From NCBI GenBank assembly GCA_964393615.1, contig CAYMUR010000059.1, positions 1 to 33,704 of the forward strand: DNA of 33,704 nucleotides, written 5' to 3'. Below are positions 1 through 7,570 of the stretch, piece by piece; position 1 is the first letter of the stretch, and each line of letters starts with the position of its first letter. A program made the position numbers and the translations under genes. Source of the DNA: CAYMUR01 sp964393615. Its GTDB lineage: Bacteria; Planctomycetota; Planctomycetia; Pirellulales; Pirellulaceae. The notes under the pieces were generated by a model that saw only the letters and a program-made list of their open reading frames with translations, ran no database searches and was not told the origin of the DNA.

Positions 1-599
1 CGACGGTGGACGAAGAACTGGAGAGTCTTTTTGAGGATGAGGTAGAGGCGGAAGATTCTGCTGACGCTCCCGAGGCTGAACCAGCTGCCGAGGAGGACGT
101 TGACCTTTTCGAGGATGCTGACGAGGCGGATGACGCGACGGTGGACGAAGAACTAGAGAGTCTTTTTGAGGATGAGGTAGAGGCGGAAGATTCTGCTGAC
201 GCTCCCGAGGCTGAACCAGCTGCCGAGGAGGACGTTGACCTTTTCGAGGATGCTGACGAGGCGGATGACGCGACGGTGGACGAAGAACTGGAGAGTCTTT
301 TTGAGGATGAGGTAGAGGCGGAAGATGGTGCTGCGGATGGGGCAAAATTGTTCCACCAAACATTTCCGCTCATCGAGATGGAAAAATTACCAATGCGTGG
401 CTGGGTCGATGATACGGGCGGCTATTTTACAATGGGACATTTGGTTGAAGTGCACACTGATTTTATACGATTGTTGAAGAAGAATGGTCGATACTGTACG
501 GTTTCCTGGAATCGATTAAGTACATTGGATCAGGAATACGTGAGCCGGATCGCAGTGATGGTCAATGACATGCAAGTCGCTCTTTTAGCCGAACGTTGA
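1..599 (+). CDS. Acidic-repeat protein with C-terminal SHD1-like domain (5' partial)
   Basis: The gene enters from the left edge: the first possible start (GTG at 6) is an internal valine of a repeat, so the true N-terminus lies outside the window. Residues up to about 107 are 2.4 copies of a 45-residue repeat very rich in Asp and Glu, with recurring cores such as DEELESLFEDE and DVDLFEDADEADD. The last 80 residues are different: MRGWVDDTGGYFTMGHLVEV, then RLLKKNGRYCTVSWNRLSTLDQEYV, resembles the SHD1 domain (SLA1 homology domain 1), which is unusually common in planctomycetes and normally reads W-D-x-[ST]-G, then L-x-K-x-[ND]-G, then L-x-x-[LE]-D-x-x-Y. Function is unknown. The acidic tract is probably a disordered, negatively charged spacer. 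No membrane segment is visible in this part. Confidence 0.75.
   Translation, partial: TVDEELESLFEDEVEAEDSADAPEAEPAAEEDVDLFEDADEADDATVDEELESLFEDEVEAEDSADAPEAEPAAEEDVDLFEDADEADDATVDEELESLFEDEVEAEDGAADGAKLFHQTFPLIEMEKLPMRGWVDDTGGYFTMGHLVEVHTDFIRLLKKNGRYCTVSWNRLSTLDQEYVSRIAVMVNDMQVALLAER
6..327 (+). repeat. 135-bp coding tandem repeat, 2.4 copies visible
   Basis: Units begin at 6, 141 and 276, each with GTGGACGAAGAACT. The first two full units are almost identical at the nucleotide level (a G/A difference at the CTG/CTA codon near 155 is the one seen). The third stops matching near 327. The array continues off the left edge. The unit is a multiple of three, so copy-number change keeps the frame. 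Confidence 0.95.
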
Positions 600-1043
600 G
601 GTGGTTTGTCTAATCGACCCCGCACAATAGTCTATCAATGGCACCACGCTTCCAACTTGGTGCGGTGTTAGTTGTGGCAGATGTTCCACAAAATACCGTC
701 AAAGTCAATGCGATCATGGATCGATGACTGTCTGGAAGCGAATGGTTTGCGCATTAGGCAAAGTCAGCCACTTTTGAAGGATGCGCATGTTATTGCCTAT
801 TTCTTTTCACAACAGAATCAGGTTTTTTTGAAATACTTTGCCAAATTATTCGGCAATCGGTGCGAATTTCCCCACTTGCGCATGAAAATGCCAAGAGCAG
901 GCCATTGAAATCAGCAGCCCAGCATGGGCGACTAGTTTTCATCACGGTGTTCGCACGACACGAACTTGTTTTCACATCGCGTCTTCCGTACACTGAGGGT
1001 CGGTTAAAGAGGGTATGCGGTACAAACAAGATTTATATGGATT
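600..1043. other. Intergenic, no supported gene
   Basis: A short open frame at 672-908 has no recognisable domain and no convincing ribosome binding site. A small inverted repeat (TTGCC at 838-842 with GGCAA at 852-856) is the only structure noted. The right end should contain the sufU promoter, but no clear -35/-10 pair stands out. Confidence 0.5.
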
Positions 1044-1445
1044 ATGGCACCCACAGACGAAGAAGAAATTTATCAAGAGCACGTTCTGGATCACTATGAG
1101 GACCCCTATCATCGGGGCCATTGTGAGGGCGTTACCCATATGCATGAGGATGATAATCCACTTTGTGGCGATATCGTTCAGGTCGAATTGAAGATTCAAG
1201 ACGGCCAAGTCTGTGAAGCATGGTTTGACGGCGACGGATGCTGTATTAGCCAAGCTTCCGCTTCCATGTTGATGGAAGCAATTGAAGGTAAGACTGTTGA
1301 GCAGATCAAGGAATTTAATGCGCATCAGATGCTCGAGCTATTTCAAGCGCAACTGACGCCTAATCGTCAAAAATGCTGTTTGTTGCCTTGGCGTGTCGTA
1401 CAGACAGCACTGTTTTCGTCAGTTGATTCGAAGGAGATCGACTGA
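1044..1445 (+). CDS. sufU: SufU/IscU-type iron-sulfur cluster scaffold or sulfur-transfer protein
   Basis: 133 residues, close to the family size. The three expected zinc/cluster ligand sites are present: NPLCGD near residue 32-37 (Cys and Asp), GDGCCISQAS near residue 59-68, and RQKCCLLPW near residue 108-116. In SufU proteins these cysteines plus the Asp bind zinc or a cluster, and the protein takes persulfide sulfur from SufS. The neighbour 175 bp downstream is sufS, so the two very probably work as a pair. SufU usually follows SufS in Firmicutes operons; here it precedes it. The ATG at 1044 gives the normal N-terminus (EEIYQEHVLDHYEDPYHRG). The cytoplasmic SufBCD scaffold genes are not in the window. 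Confidence 0.9.
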   Translation: MAPTDEEEIYQEHVLDHYEDPYHRGHCEGVTHMHEDDNPLCGDIVQVELKIQDGQVCEAWFDGDGCCISQASASMLMEAIEGKTVEQIKEFNAHQMLELFQAQLTPNRQKCCLLPWRVVQTALFSSVDSKEID

Positions 1446-1620
1446 GACGTGACTGTTGACGGTTGAGCCAATGCAGAATGGTTCGTTTTTGACAGGTTTT
1501 TGGCGGGATTCATTCCGGGATTTGGAGAGTCAATCAGGGCGATGATATCAACAGCGGCGGCTAACCAGAATGACGATTAGTAGCTTGGAAACCTGAACAC
1601 GGAATCACAAAACTGAAAAA

Positions 1621-2874
1621 ATGCCTGAACCTGATATGCTGTTTGATCCGCACCGTTATCGAACCGATTTTCCTCTGTTGGCGACGCTTGTCCGTGGGGA
1701 CACACCGTTGATCTATCTCGACAATGCGGCGTCGACACAGCGTCCACGGCAGGTAATTCAATCTTTAGTCGACGTTTATGAGAACCATTATGCGAATGTA
1801 CATCGGGGAGTACATTGGCTCAGTGACCAGAGTACGGACTTGTACGAACAGGCGCGTGAAAAAGTTAGAGTCTTTATCAATGCTTCCCAGAGTCATGAAG
1901 TCATCTTTACAAGTGGAACCACATCGGCAATTAATCTTGTGGCCCGTGGTTGGGGAGATTGTCACGTTCATGAGGGTGATGAGATATTATTGAGTGTGAT
2001 GGAGCATCATTCAAATCTTGTACCGTGGCAACAATTGGCTCAACGGCGAGGATGTCGGATTAAATATATTCCGCTGGCGGCCGACGGCAGTTTGGAATTA
2101 GAGCATTTGGCCCAGTTGATCACGGACAAGACACGTATGGTGGCAGTGACAGCCATTTCCAATGTCTTGGGAACGAAAAATCCAGTGTCGCGGATCGTTG
2201 ATATATCTCATGCGGCTGGTGCACACGTGTTGATTGATGCGGCGCAAAGTGTGCCACATGAAGTGGTCAATGTCCAAGCCTGGGGGGCCGATTTCGTTGC
2301 CTTTAGCGGGCACAAAATGTTGGGACCTACGGGGATAGGTGTGCTCTATGGACGGGAAGAGTTACTGGATGCGATGGATCCATTTTTAGGTGGTGGTAGT
2401 ATGATTCGTCGTGTGAAACTCGAAGGCTTCGAGTCTGCCGATTTACCTGCGAAATTGGAGGCTGGAACACCACCGATTGTCTCGGCTATTGGGTTGGGTG
2501 CTGCGATTGATTATTTAGTCGAAATTGGTTTACCGGAAATCCAACATCATGAGCAGAAGCTGGTTAGACGTGCGCATGAGGTTCTTGAACAGGTAGGGGG
2601 TGTCGAAATAGTAGGCCCGTCACCAGATGAAAAAGCAGGTATTGTCAGCTTTGTCATGAAGGGGATACATGCTCATGACGTGGCACAGCTTTGTGACCGG
2701 CGCGGAGTTGCAATTCGAGCCGGTCACCACTGCGCGATGCCACTTCACAAACAGCTAGGGATAACAGCCAGCAGCCGCGCTAGCTTTTACTTTTATAATA
2801 CCGAAGCGGAGATCGATTTATTGGGTGAAGCGTTGGTGAATGCCAAGCGGGTGATGCGAGTCAAGGAATGCTAG
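1621..2874 (+). CDS. sufS: Cysteine desulfurase SufS (group II, PLP-dependent)
   Basis: 417 residues, full length for the family. It removes sulfur from L-cysteine to give alanine and an enzyme persulfide that feeds iron-sulfur cluster assembly. Visible landmarks are YLDNAASTQRP near the N-terminus, the HVHRG-like NVHRGVHWLS segment, SVMEHHSNLVPWQ (the His that stacks on PLP), the PLP lysine in FSGHKMLGP at K232, and the catalytic cysteine in RAGHHCAMPLH at C371. The short loop around this cysteine is typical of the SufS/CsdA class rather than NifS/IscS. The start at 1621 follows a weak purine-rich leader. It forms a pair with sufU and runs towards the oppositely oriented regulator at 2916. 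Confidence 0.95.
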   Translation: MPEPDMLFDPHRYRTDFPLLATLVRGDTPLIYLDNAASTQRPRQVIQSLVDVYENHYANVHRGVHWLSDQSTDLYEQAREKVRVFINASQSHEVIFTSGTTSAINLVARGWGDCHVHEGDEILLSVMEHHSNLVPWQQLAQRRGCRIKYIPLAADGSLELEHLAQLITDKTRMVAVTAISNVLGTKNPVSRIVDISHAAGAHVLIDAAQSVPHEVVNVQAWGADFVAFSGHKMLGPTGIGVLYGREELLDAMDPFLGGGSMIRRVKLEGFESADLPAKLEAGTPPIVSAIGLGAAIDYLVEIGLPEIQHHEQKLVRRAHEVLEQVGGVEIVGPSPDEKAGIVSFVMKGIHAHDVAQLCDRRGVAIRAGHHCAMPLHKQLGITASSRASFYFYNTEAEIDLLGEALVNAKRVMRVKEC

Positions 2875-2915
2875 TCAAAGGCTACTGCAAGACAGTCAAG
2901 GTGGTTTGCAATTTT

Positions 2916-3518
2916 CTACTCTTGATGATTTTCTTGACAATTAAACAGCATCTCTTCTGAGATGCGGTTTTCGAAGACTCGGCCAAACTCTTCAAGACTA
3001 CGGCGTTGTCCAACGGAATGCCACGCTCCGATTTCTTTAAGCTCCGGCATGATTTCGAGAAGTTGATCAATCATGCGTGCAGCCAACAGTTGAATGGATG
3101 GGGATTGCGATTCCTCGCTGATGGCGGCGGCAGTTTTCATGAGCCTTACTAATCGTGCGCGTTCCATCACAGGGCGGGATAAAGCGGTCCCATGATCCAG
3201 TAATAAATCGATCAGTGGTACATCCAGGACGCCTTGCCATGCATACAATTCCGACAGCAATAAATCAGTGGTTTCCTGTTCTTGTGCACGAATCGTGGCC
3301 ATGTCTTTTCCCAACTGGCGTGCAGCACATCGCATAGATAATCCCTCTTGCTGGCGGACCTCTGCAATGCGATGAAGTACTCGTGACGTTGATTTTTCCG
3401 AAGTCACGACATGTTCCGATTTTCCAAGGCTCGAAGAAGCAGGATGTGTTGTAACATGTTGTCCATTCGAACCATTTCCATTAGCAGAACGGTCAATTCC
3501 TGAAGAGATGGAAGCCAT
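2916..3518 (-). CDS. Helix-turn-helix (XRE-like) regulator, planctomycete type
   Basis: 200 residues. The first 45 residues are low-complexity (Ser, Asn, Gly, His). Then RIAEVRQQEGLSMRCAARQL, followed by GKDMATIRAQEQETTDLLLSEL and YAWQGVLDVPLIDLL, has the layout of a lambda-repressor/XRE DNA-binding domain at about 46-105: a GLSxRxxARxL turn, then a xxTIRxxE recognition helix. The rest is helical (ERARLVRLMKTAAAI; AARMIDQLLEIMPELKEIG) and may mediate oligomerisation. I recall closely similar proteins as conserved hypotheticals in planctomycetes. The target is unknown. A good ribosome binding site (GAGGAA, 7 nt from ATG) supports the start. Its gene is convergent with sufS; the upstream DNA carries a 23-bp palindrome at 3659-3681. 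Confidence 0.7.
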   Translation of the reverse strand: MASISSGIDRSANGNGSNGQHVTTHPASSSLGKSEHVVTSEKSTSRVLHRIAEVRQQEGLSMRCAARQLGKDMATIRAQEQETTDLLLSELYAWQGVLDVPLIDLLLDHGTALSRPVMERARLVRLMKTAAAISEESQSPSIQLLAARMIDQLLEIMPELKEIGAWHSVGQRRSLEEFGRVFENRISEEMLFNCQENHQE

Positions 3519-3658
3519 GTGAAAGTTCCTCTTCTAATTGGATACTTAGCGACGAAAACAAAGTGACTGGACAAATTGACCAGATTCACATGTGATTCGC
3601 GCATATGGAACGTAAACCGGGCACGCACGTTGCGCACACCACCATTGCCCCTGGTGTT

Positions 3659-3681
3659 ATCAGTTTCGGACCGAAACTGAT
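3659..3681. repeat. Perfect 11-bp inverted repeat around a single A
   Basis: ATCAGTTTCGG is followed by A and its exact reverse complement. It lies about 140 bp upstream of the XRE-like gene on the opposite strand. Size and symmetry suit a repressor operator, or a hairpin in RNA. No T tract follows. Confidence 0.85.
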
Positions 3682-4015
3682 GCCTGGCCCTCGTTGGTAT
3701 CTAATGCCCTCTGTTTGTAAGGCATCGAAGAGGAGGAAAACCTCCCGGTTCAACAAGTTGACGACATCCAGCCACTACCGGTCATGGAAGGAACAGCAGT
3801 AGTTCTTGCCCTGGTGTCGACATTGACGTGAATAGGAAAAGCCGAAAGATGTGAAACTTAGAACTTGCGAGCGACTCATGTCGCTAAGTGAAACTCACTG
3901 TACCGAGTTACTGCTGAACAGCAGTGTGACGGCATATTATTAAAACCGTGTCTGGTAAACAAGTGGTTATCAATCACCAAAATGGTATTTTTTGCTTTGT
4001 ACAATCCTGCACGGC

Positions 4016-4035
4016 GAAAGATCGTACGATCTTTC
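4016..4035. repeat. Perfect 20-bp palindrome
   Basis: GAAAGATCGTACGATCTTTC has no spacer and is identical on both strands. A spacer-free palindrome suits binding by a dimeric DNA-binding protein better than an RNA hairpin. Confidence 0.85.
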
Positions 4036-4236
4036 AGTAAAGTCCAGGCCCATGCAAGTGTCGTAAACAATTGTGTTTCATGGAGATAGCGGTTTTGTTG
4101 CAGAGGAAAACTGATAGACCCAGTCGGTGAATTCGTTCCACCTATTTTATTCTGCGGTTTACCGCATTCGAAGTAATGGACACATCCTATTAATATCTTG
4201 TTGTGACATCCGGTGACTGGGAAGAGTTTTCCAGCG

Positions 4237-4587
4237 TCAAGATCTGTTTTCTATATTCGCGACCGGTGCGATCTTGGCTGGAAATCCGTCGTAGCTGGCC
4301 GACTCGCCCTCGACCAATACGATGTTTGCACTGGCCTGATTCATTCCGCTGCGAACAGCAGCACGTGTTCCCAATTGCTTGGGGTGGCGAATGAATTGAA
4401 TTTGAGGATACGTCTGTGTCAATTCGTGGGCAACTTCCTCCGTGCTATCCGTCGATGCATCATCGATGATCAATAATTCAAACTGAGAAGAGATGTCAGA
4501 GAGAACTTCCAGGAAACGGGAAACTTGTCCGGCCAGGGTGAGTTGGGCATTGCGTACTGGCATAATGACGGAAATGGATTTATTCAT
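4237..4587 (-). CDS. Truncated family-2 glycosyltransferase-like protein (possible remnant)
   Basis: 116 residues from ATG at 4587 (an open frame extends 20 codons further, but MNKSISVIMPVRNAQ is the family start). The N-terminal nucleotide-binding half of a GT-A fold is clear: SVIMPVRNAQLTLAGQV, FELLIIDDASTDSTEEVAHE, then HPKQLGTRAAVRSGMNQASA. Normal GT2 enzymes continue with a DxD metal site and acceptor domain for another 100-200 residues; here the sequence goes to VEGESASYDG and stops. The acidic metal-site motif is missing, so catalysis is unlikely. It could be a decayed gene, a frameshifted gene, or a short planctomycete paralogue. Its neighbours are non-coding DNA on both sides, which fits decay. 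No good ribosome binding site was seen. Confidence 0.5.
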   Translation of the reverse strand: MNKSISVIMPVRNAQLTLAGQVSRFLEVLSDISSQFELLIIDDASTDSTEEVAHELTQTYPQIQFIRHPKQLGTRAAVRSGMNQASANIVLVEGESASYDGFPAKIAPVANIENRS

Positions 4588-5049
4588 GGCACTCGCTCCG
4601 TGTAAGCTTGGGCCAGAATCCATTCTGTGACAAGCAGGCACCGACAATCCATAGACTGGTAGTCTTGCGGGTGATTTTTCAAATTGAGAAAACCACCAAA
4701 TTCAAAGACTTGTATCATTGGTTTTACCGCAAGATATAGGATGTGTGTCTGTCATCGACGCAAAAACCTGCTCAACTGTACTGATCGTTTCTCATGGTGG
4801 GTTACGCGGTTCGTGTCGTTCGAAGCAGCCGTTTAATATTCAAAAGGGATCGTTTTTTGATGATTATGACGGCACATGAGATCAAATGACTGGTATCAAG
4901 CACCTTGTGAGCGTAGGGCGGCCATTGTCTGGCCGGAACGAGTCGATGAGGGAGCGGGTCGTTTCCAAATTGGATTGCCGAGTCGCTAAACGTTTCTTGT
5001 CAAATTGCACCCGATTGACAAGTTCCTCGGCTTGGTCCAGATTGTGGCC
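4588..5049. other. Intergenic, with one long inverted repeat
   Basis: No gene supported. Holds the inverted repeat 4663-4670/4727-4734 (see separate entry) and, at its right end, the upstream region of the oxidoreductase. An in-frame ATG at 5005 could extend that gene by 15 codons, but the family N-terminus starts at 5050. Confidence 0.5.
4663..4734. repeat. 8-bp inverted repeat enclosing a smaller helix; possible structured leader
   Basis: TCTTGCGG at 4663-4670 pairs exactly with CCGCAAGA at 4727-4734. Inside, GTGATTTT (4671-4678) can pair with AAAACCAC (4689-4696) apart from one A-C mismatch, and ACCAA (4695-4699) with TTGGT (4718-4722) is a competing or second helix. On the minus strand it would lie 76-147 nt upstream of the glycosyltransferase fragment. 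It matches no riboswitch class that I recognise. Confidence 0.35.
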
Positions 5050-6680
5050 ATGGCAAAACATGGAAAAACTTCGTACGACTGTGTGGTGATTGGTGGAGGG
5101 CACAATGGGCTGGTAACCGCAGCCTATTTGGCCAAGGCTGGCAAATCCGTGTGCGTACTGGAACGGCGGCATGTATTAGGAGGCTGCGCAACTACCGAAG
5201 AGTTGTGGCCAGGTTTCAAGGTCTCGGTGGCGGCTTATGTGATCAGCTTGTTGTTACCGGAAATTATCCGGGATTTACGGCTCCGGCCTCATGGTTTGAA
5301 AATTTTACCGCGTAGTCCATCGTCATTCACGCCACTCTTGGACGGGCGCAGCTTACTGCTAGGTTCTGACCAGGTTTCGAATCAGCGTGAGATTGGCAAG
5401 TTCAGCTCACGGGATGCAGAGGCTTTTCCGAAATATGAGGCATTGTTAGAACGAGTGGCGGCAGTTTTGGAGCCGGTGCTTGCGAAATCAGCCCCTGACC
5501 CACTTCCCTTGCCAAAAGAGTGGCGCAAAATTGGTGTTGGCAAACGGATGCGTGATGCTAAAAAACTATTCGAGTCTTATCAGGCACTATCGGGCTTGGG
5601 GGCTGATTTGCCTGAAGCGGTGGAATTATTAACGGGAGCAGCCCGTCCCATTCTAGACCGTTGGTTTGAAGCAGAAGTTCTCAAGTCGACCTTGGCCACC
5701 GATGCAGTCATTGGAGCTTTTTCCTCCATCTCAGCGCCAGGAACGGCTTACGTGCTTCTTCACCACGTGATGGGTATGGCAGGAGGAACGCGTGGTGTTT
5801 GGGGTTATGTCGCAGGTGGAATGGGGGGGCTGGCGAATGCGTTGGAAGCGTCGTGCGTTGAGCTAAGAGTTGATATTCGTCGAGAAGCGCCTGTCGAGAA
5901 GATTCTTACACGAAACGGCCGTGCGACGGGAGTCGTTCTTGAAGACGGCACGCAGGTGAATGCTACCGTACTGGCATCAAGTGTGGATGCCCATTGGACA
6001 TTTGAAAAATTTCTTGATGCCGAAGAATTGCCGGATGATTTCCGGCAGGCCATCGCCCGAATCGATTACAGCTCGGCATCTGCGAAGATCAACGTCGCAC
6101 TTTCCGAACTACCTCAGTTCACTTGTTCGCCTTCGGATGGCATTGCACCGCACCATCATGGAACGATCCATATTTCACCCACGATGGACTATATTGAACG
6201 AGCTTTTGACGATGCAAAGTACGGTCAGCCAAGTACGGAACCGGTTCTGGAAATAACATTGCCTAGCAGTGTTGACACTACCATTGCCCCGCCAGGTCAG
6301 CATCTCATGTCTATGTTTGTCCAGTTTGCACCGTACCAGCTGGCAGATAGAGGCTGGGATGACATCAAAGAAGACTTTGCAGACCGATGTATCAATTTGT
6401 TAGCCCGATATNNNNNNNNNNGGGGGCAATATTACACAGACAGGTTTTGAGTCCTGTCGACCTAGAACGTACGTTTGGTTTGACCGGTGGAAATATCATG
6501 CAAGGTGCCATGAACGCCACACAACTCTATTGTTTTCGACCCACCGCAGGTTGGGCTGATCACCGCACACCCATTCAAGGGCTTTATCTATGTGGTGCTG
6601 CCAGCCATCCTGGTGGTGGAGTTATGGGGGCTTGTGGCAAAAATGCAGCGGAGGAAATCCTGCGGGACATGGGTAGGTGA
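5050..6680 (+). CDS. PYROXD2-like FAD-dependent oxidoreductase (phytoene-desaturase superfamily), broken by an assembly gap
   Basis: The N-terminus SYDCVVIGGGHNGLVTAAYL has the GxGxxG dinucleotide-binding motif, and VCVLERRHVLGGCATTEE is the family's second FAD signature. The C-terminal part after the gap (AILHRQVLSPVDLERTFGLT, then GGNIMQGAMNATQLYCFRP, GLYLCGAASHPGGGVMGACG and NAAEEIL) is the FAD-binding closing segment of the same family. The frame changes across the 10 Ns at 6412-6421, so the upstream frame seems to end at 6450, but both halves belong to one protein of about 543 residues. Relatives are NAD(P)/FAD-dependent oxidoreductases whose substrate is mostly unknown; carotenoid desaturation is not implied. 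Start chosen at ATG 5050 by family N-terminus; ATG 5005 is possible. Confidence 0.85.
6412..6421. other. Assembly gap (10 N)
   Basis: Ten N inside the oxidoreductase gene. The frames on the two sides differ, so the real missing length should be 2 modulo 3 (for example 8 or 11), not 10. Confidence 0.98.
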
Positions 6681-6767
6681 TGGATGATTGTCGACTGATT
6701 TGATCGCCAGCATTTACCGAGATTGCCACCGAGAGTGCCGTTGTGGTGACAGGGAAAACCGGCCAGC

Positions 6768-7451
6768 TCATGGAGTGGTTTGATTGGAAAGAAGTCTTTG
6801 ATTGTCGTTGGTAACTGGCAGATCCTCTAGCTCGAATTGATAATTCCATCTCACGGTGACGGGATAGCTTGCGGGCAAGTTGTTGACACACAGGGTGATG
6901 CCTGTAGGCGTTGCGATGGTTGCCACCTTGTCTTGGTTGTGTGAATGCAATCTTAGACGACCGCAGTGGCGATCACCGAAAAAAAACCCAAGGTATTCTG
7001 AGTCAACCATGTTCACTGGATCTAGTATTCGGTATTTGCTCCCCAGCTGTTTTGGTGCTTCTTTGAGACGACATGCCATGTCGAATCGAATCGCGCTGGC
7101 CGTTGTTTCGACGCTTGCTGAATAGTGACTGGTTCCAGCCATTCCGACGAACAACGCGGTGGATTCCATCATCGAGAGATCTTGACAGACAGGACTGGCG
7201 GGCCATGCATCGACAGTAGAACCTTCTACCGATGTCAGCAAAGGCTCGAAATGTTCCCCATTCGCCACACCAACGATGTGCAGAAAGCGATCGACATGCC
7301 AGTGGAATTCGACCCGCAATGCAAGTTGTTTCTGAGGTGGTGTTTGCAGGAAATGTTTTGCAGTCATTGACTTGATCCAAGGAATATCCTGAAAGTGAAT
7401 GCCCCCAGGGCTCCATGTTGTGTTGTGCAAAACGAAATTCTGTGAAAACAA
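6768..7451 (-). CDS. Conserved planctomycete protein of unknown function
   Basis: 227 residues with coherent protein character. Recognisable blocks are TTWSPGGIHFQDIPWIKSM, LALRVEFHWHVDRFLHIV, SVEGSTVDAWPASPVCQDL, ALFVGMAGTSHYSASVE, IRFDMACRLKEAPKQLGSKY and PVTVRWNYQFELEDLP. I recall hypothetical proteins of this layout from Pirellulales-type genomes; no known catalytic motif or transmembrane segment is seen, and beta-rich segments dominate. The N-terminus is uncertain: the longest frame begins with TTG at 7451 and has no clear ribosome binding site; the first in-frame ATG is at 7367. It lies 119 bp downstream of prfB on the same strand and converges with the oxidoreductase. Three other frames are open here, but this one fits the remembered family. 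Confidence 0.65.
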   Translation of the reverse strand: MFSQNFVLHNTTWSPGGIHFQDIPWIKSMTAKHFLQTPPQKQLALRVEFHWHVDRFLHIVGVANGEHFEPLLTSVEGSTVDAWPASPVCQDLSMMESTALFVGMAGTSHYSASVETTASAIRFDMACRLKEAPKQLGSKYRILDPVNMVDSEYLGFFFGDRHCGRLRLHSHNQDKVATIATPTGITLCVNNLPASYPVTVRWNYQFELEDLPVTNDNQRLLSNQTTP

Positions 7452-7570
7452 TAATAGCTAGAAGTAAAGCATTAACAGAATTTCCAGTCTAGCTTTTAGT
7501 CCCATTTCAGTTTCTACGTATTCACCTTCCAAGGCTTTTCGGGAGGGGAGTGTCCAGGGTGAAATCTGGC

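Larger units (their letters stand above)
3519..4236. other. Palindrome-rich intergenic region
   Basis: No convincing gene. The stretch holds six perfect inverted repeats: arms 3659-3669/3671-3681, 3870-3875/3880-3885, 3887-3891/3895-3899, 3910-3916/3919-3925, the continuous 20-bp palindrome 4016-4035, and 4153-4158/4161-4166. None is followed by a long T run in either direction, so ordinary terminators explain them poorly. The minus strand also stays open in one frame from about 4250 to 3876, out of frame with the glycosyltransferase fragment just upstream; it does not look like a known protein. Confidence 0.6.

Noticed and set aside
672..1099. Overlapping short frames on both strands between the SHD1 gene and sufU
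   Set aside because: No domain, no good ribosome binding site, and the frames overlap each other on both strands, as expected by chance in non-coding DNA.
3605..3802. Plus-strand frame of 65 codons over the 3659-3681 palindrome
   Set aside because: Composition is basic and unstructured, without recognisable motif; the region is better described as palindrome-rich intergenic DNA.
4237..4647. Longer start for the glycosyltransferase-like ORF at 4647
   Set aside because: The family N-terminus MNKSISVIMPVRN starts at 4587; the extra 20 residues have no counterpart.
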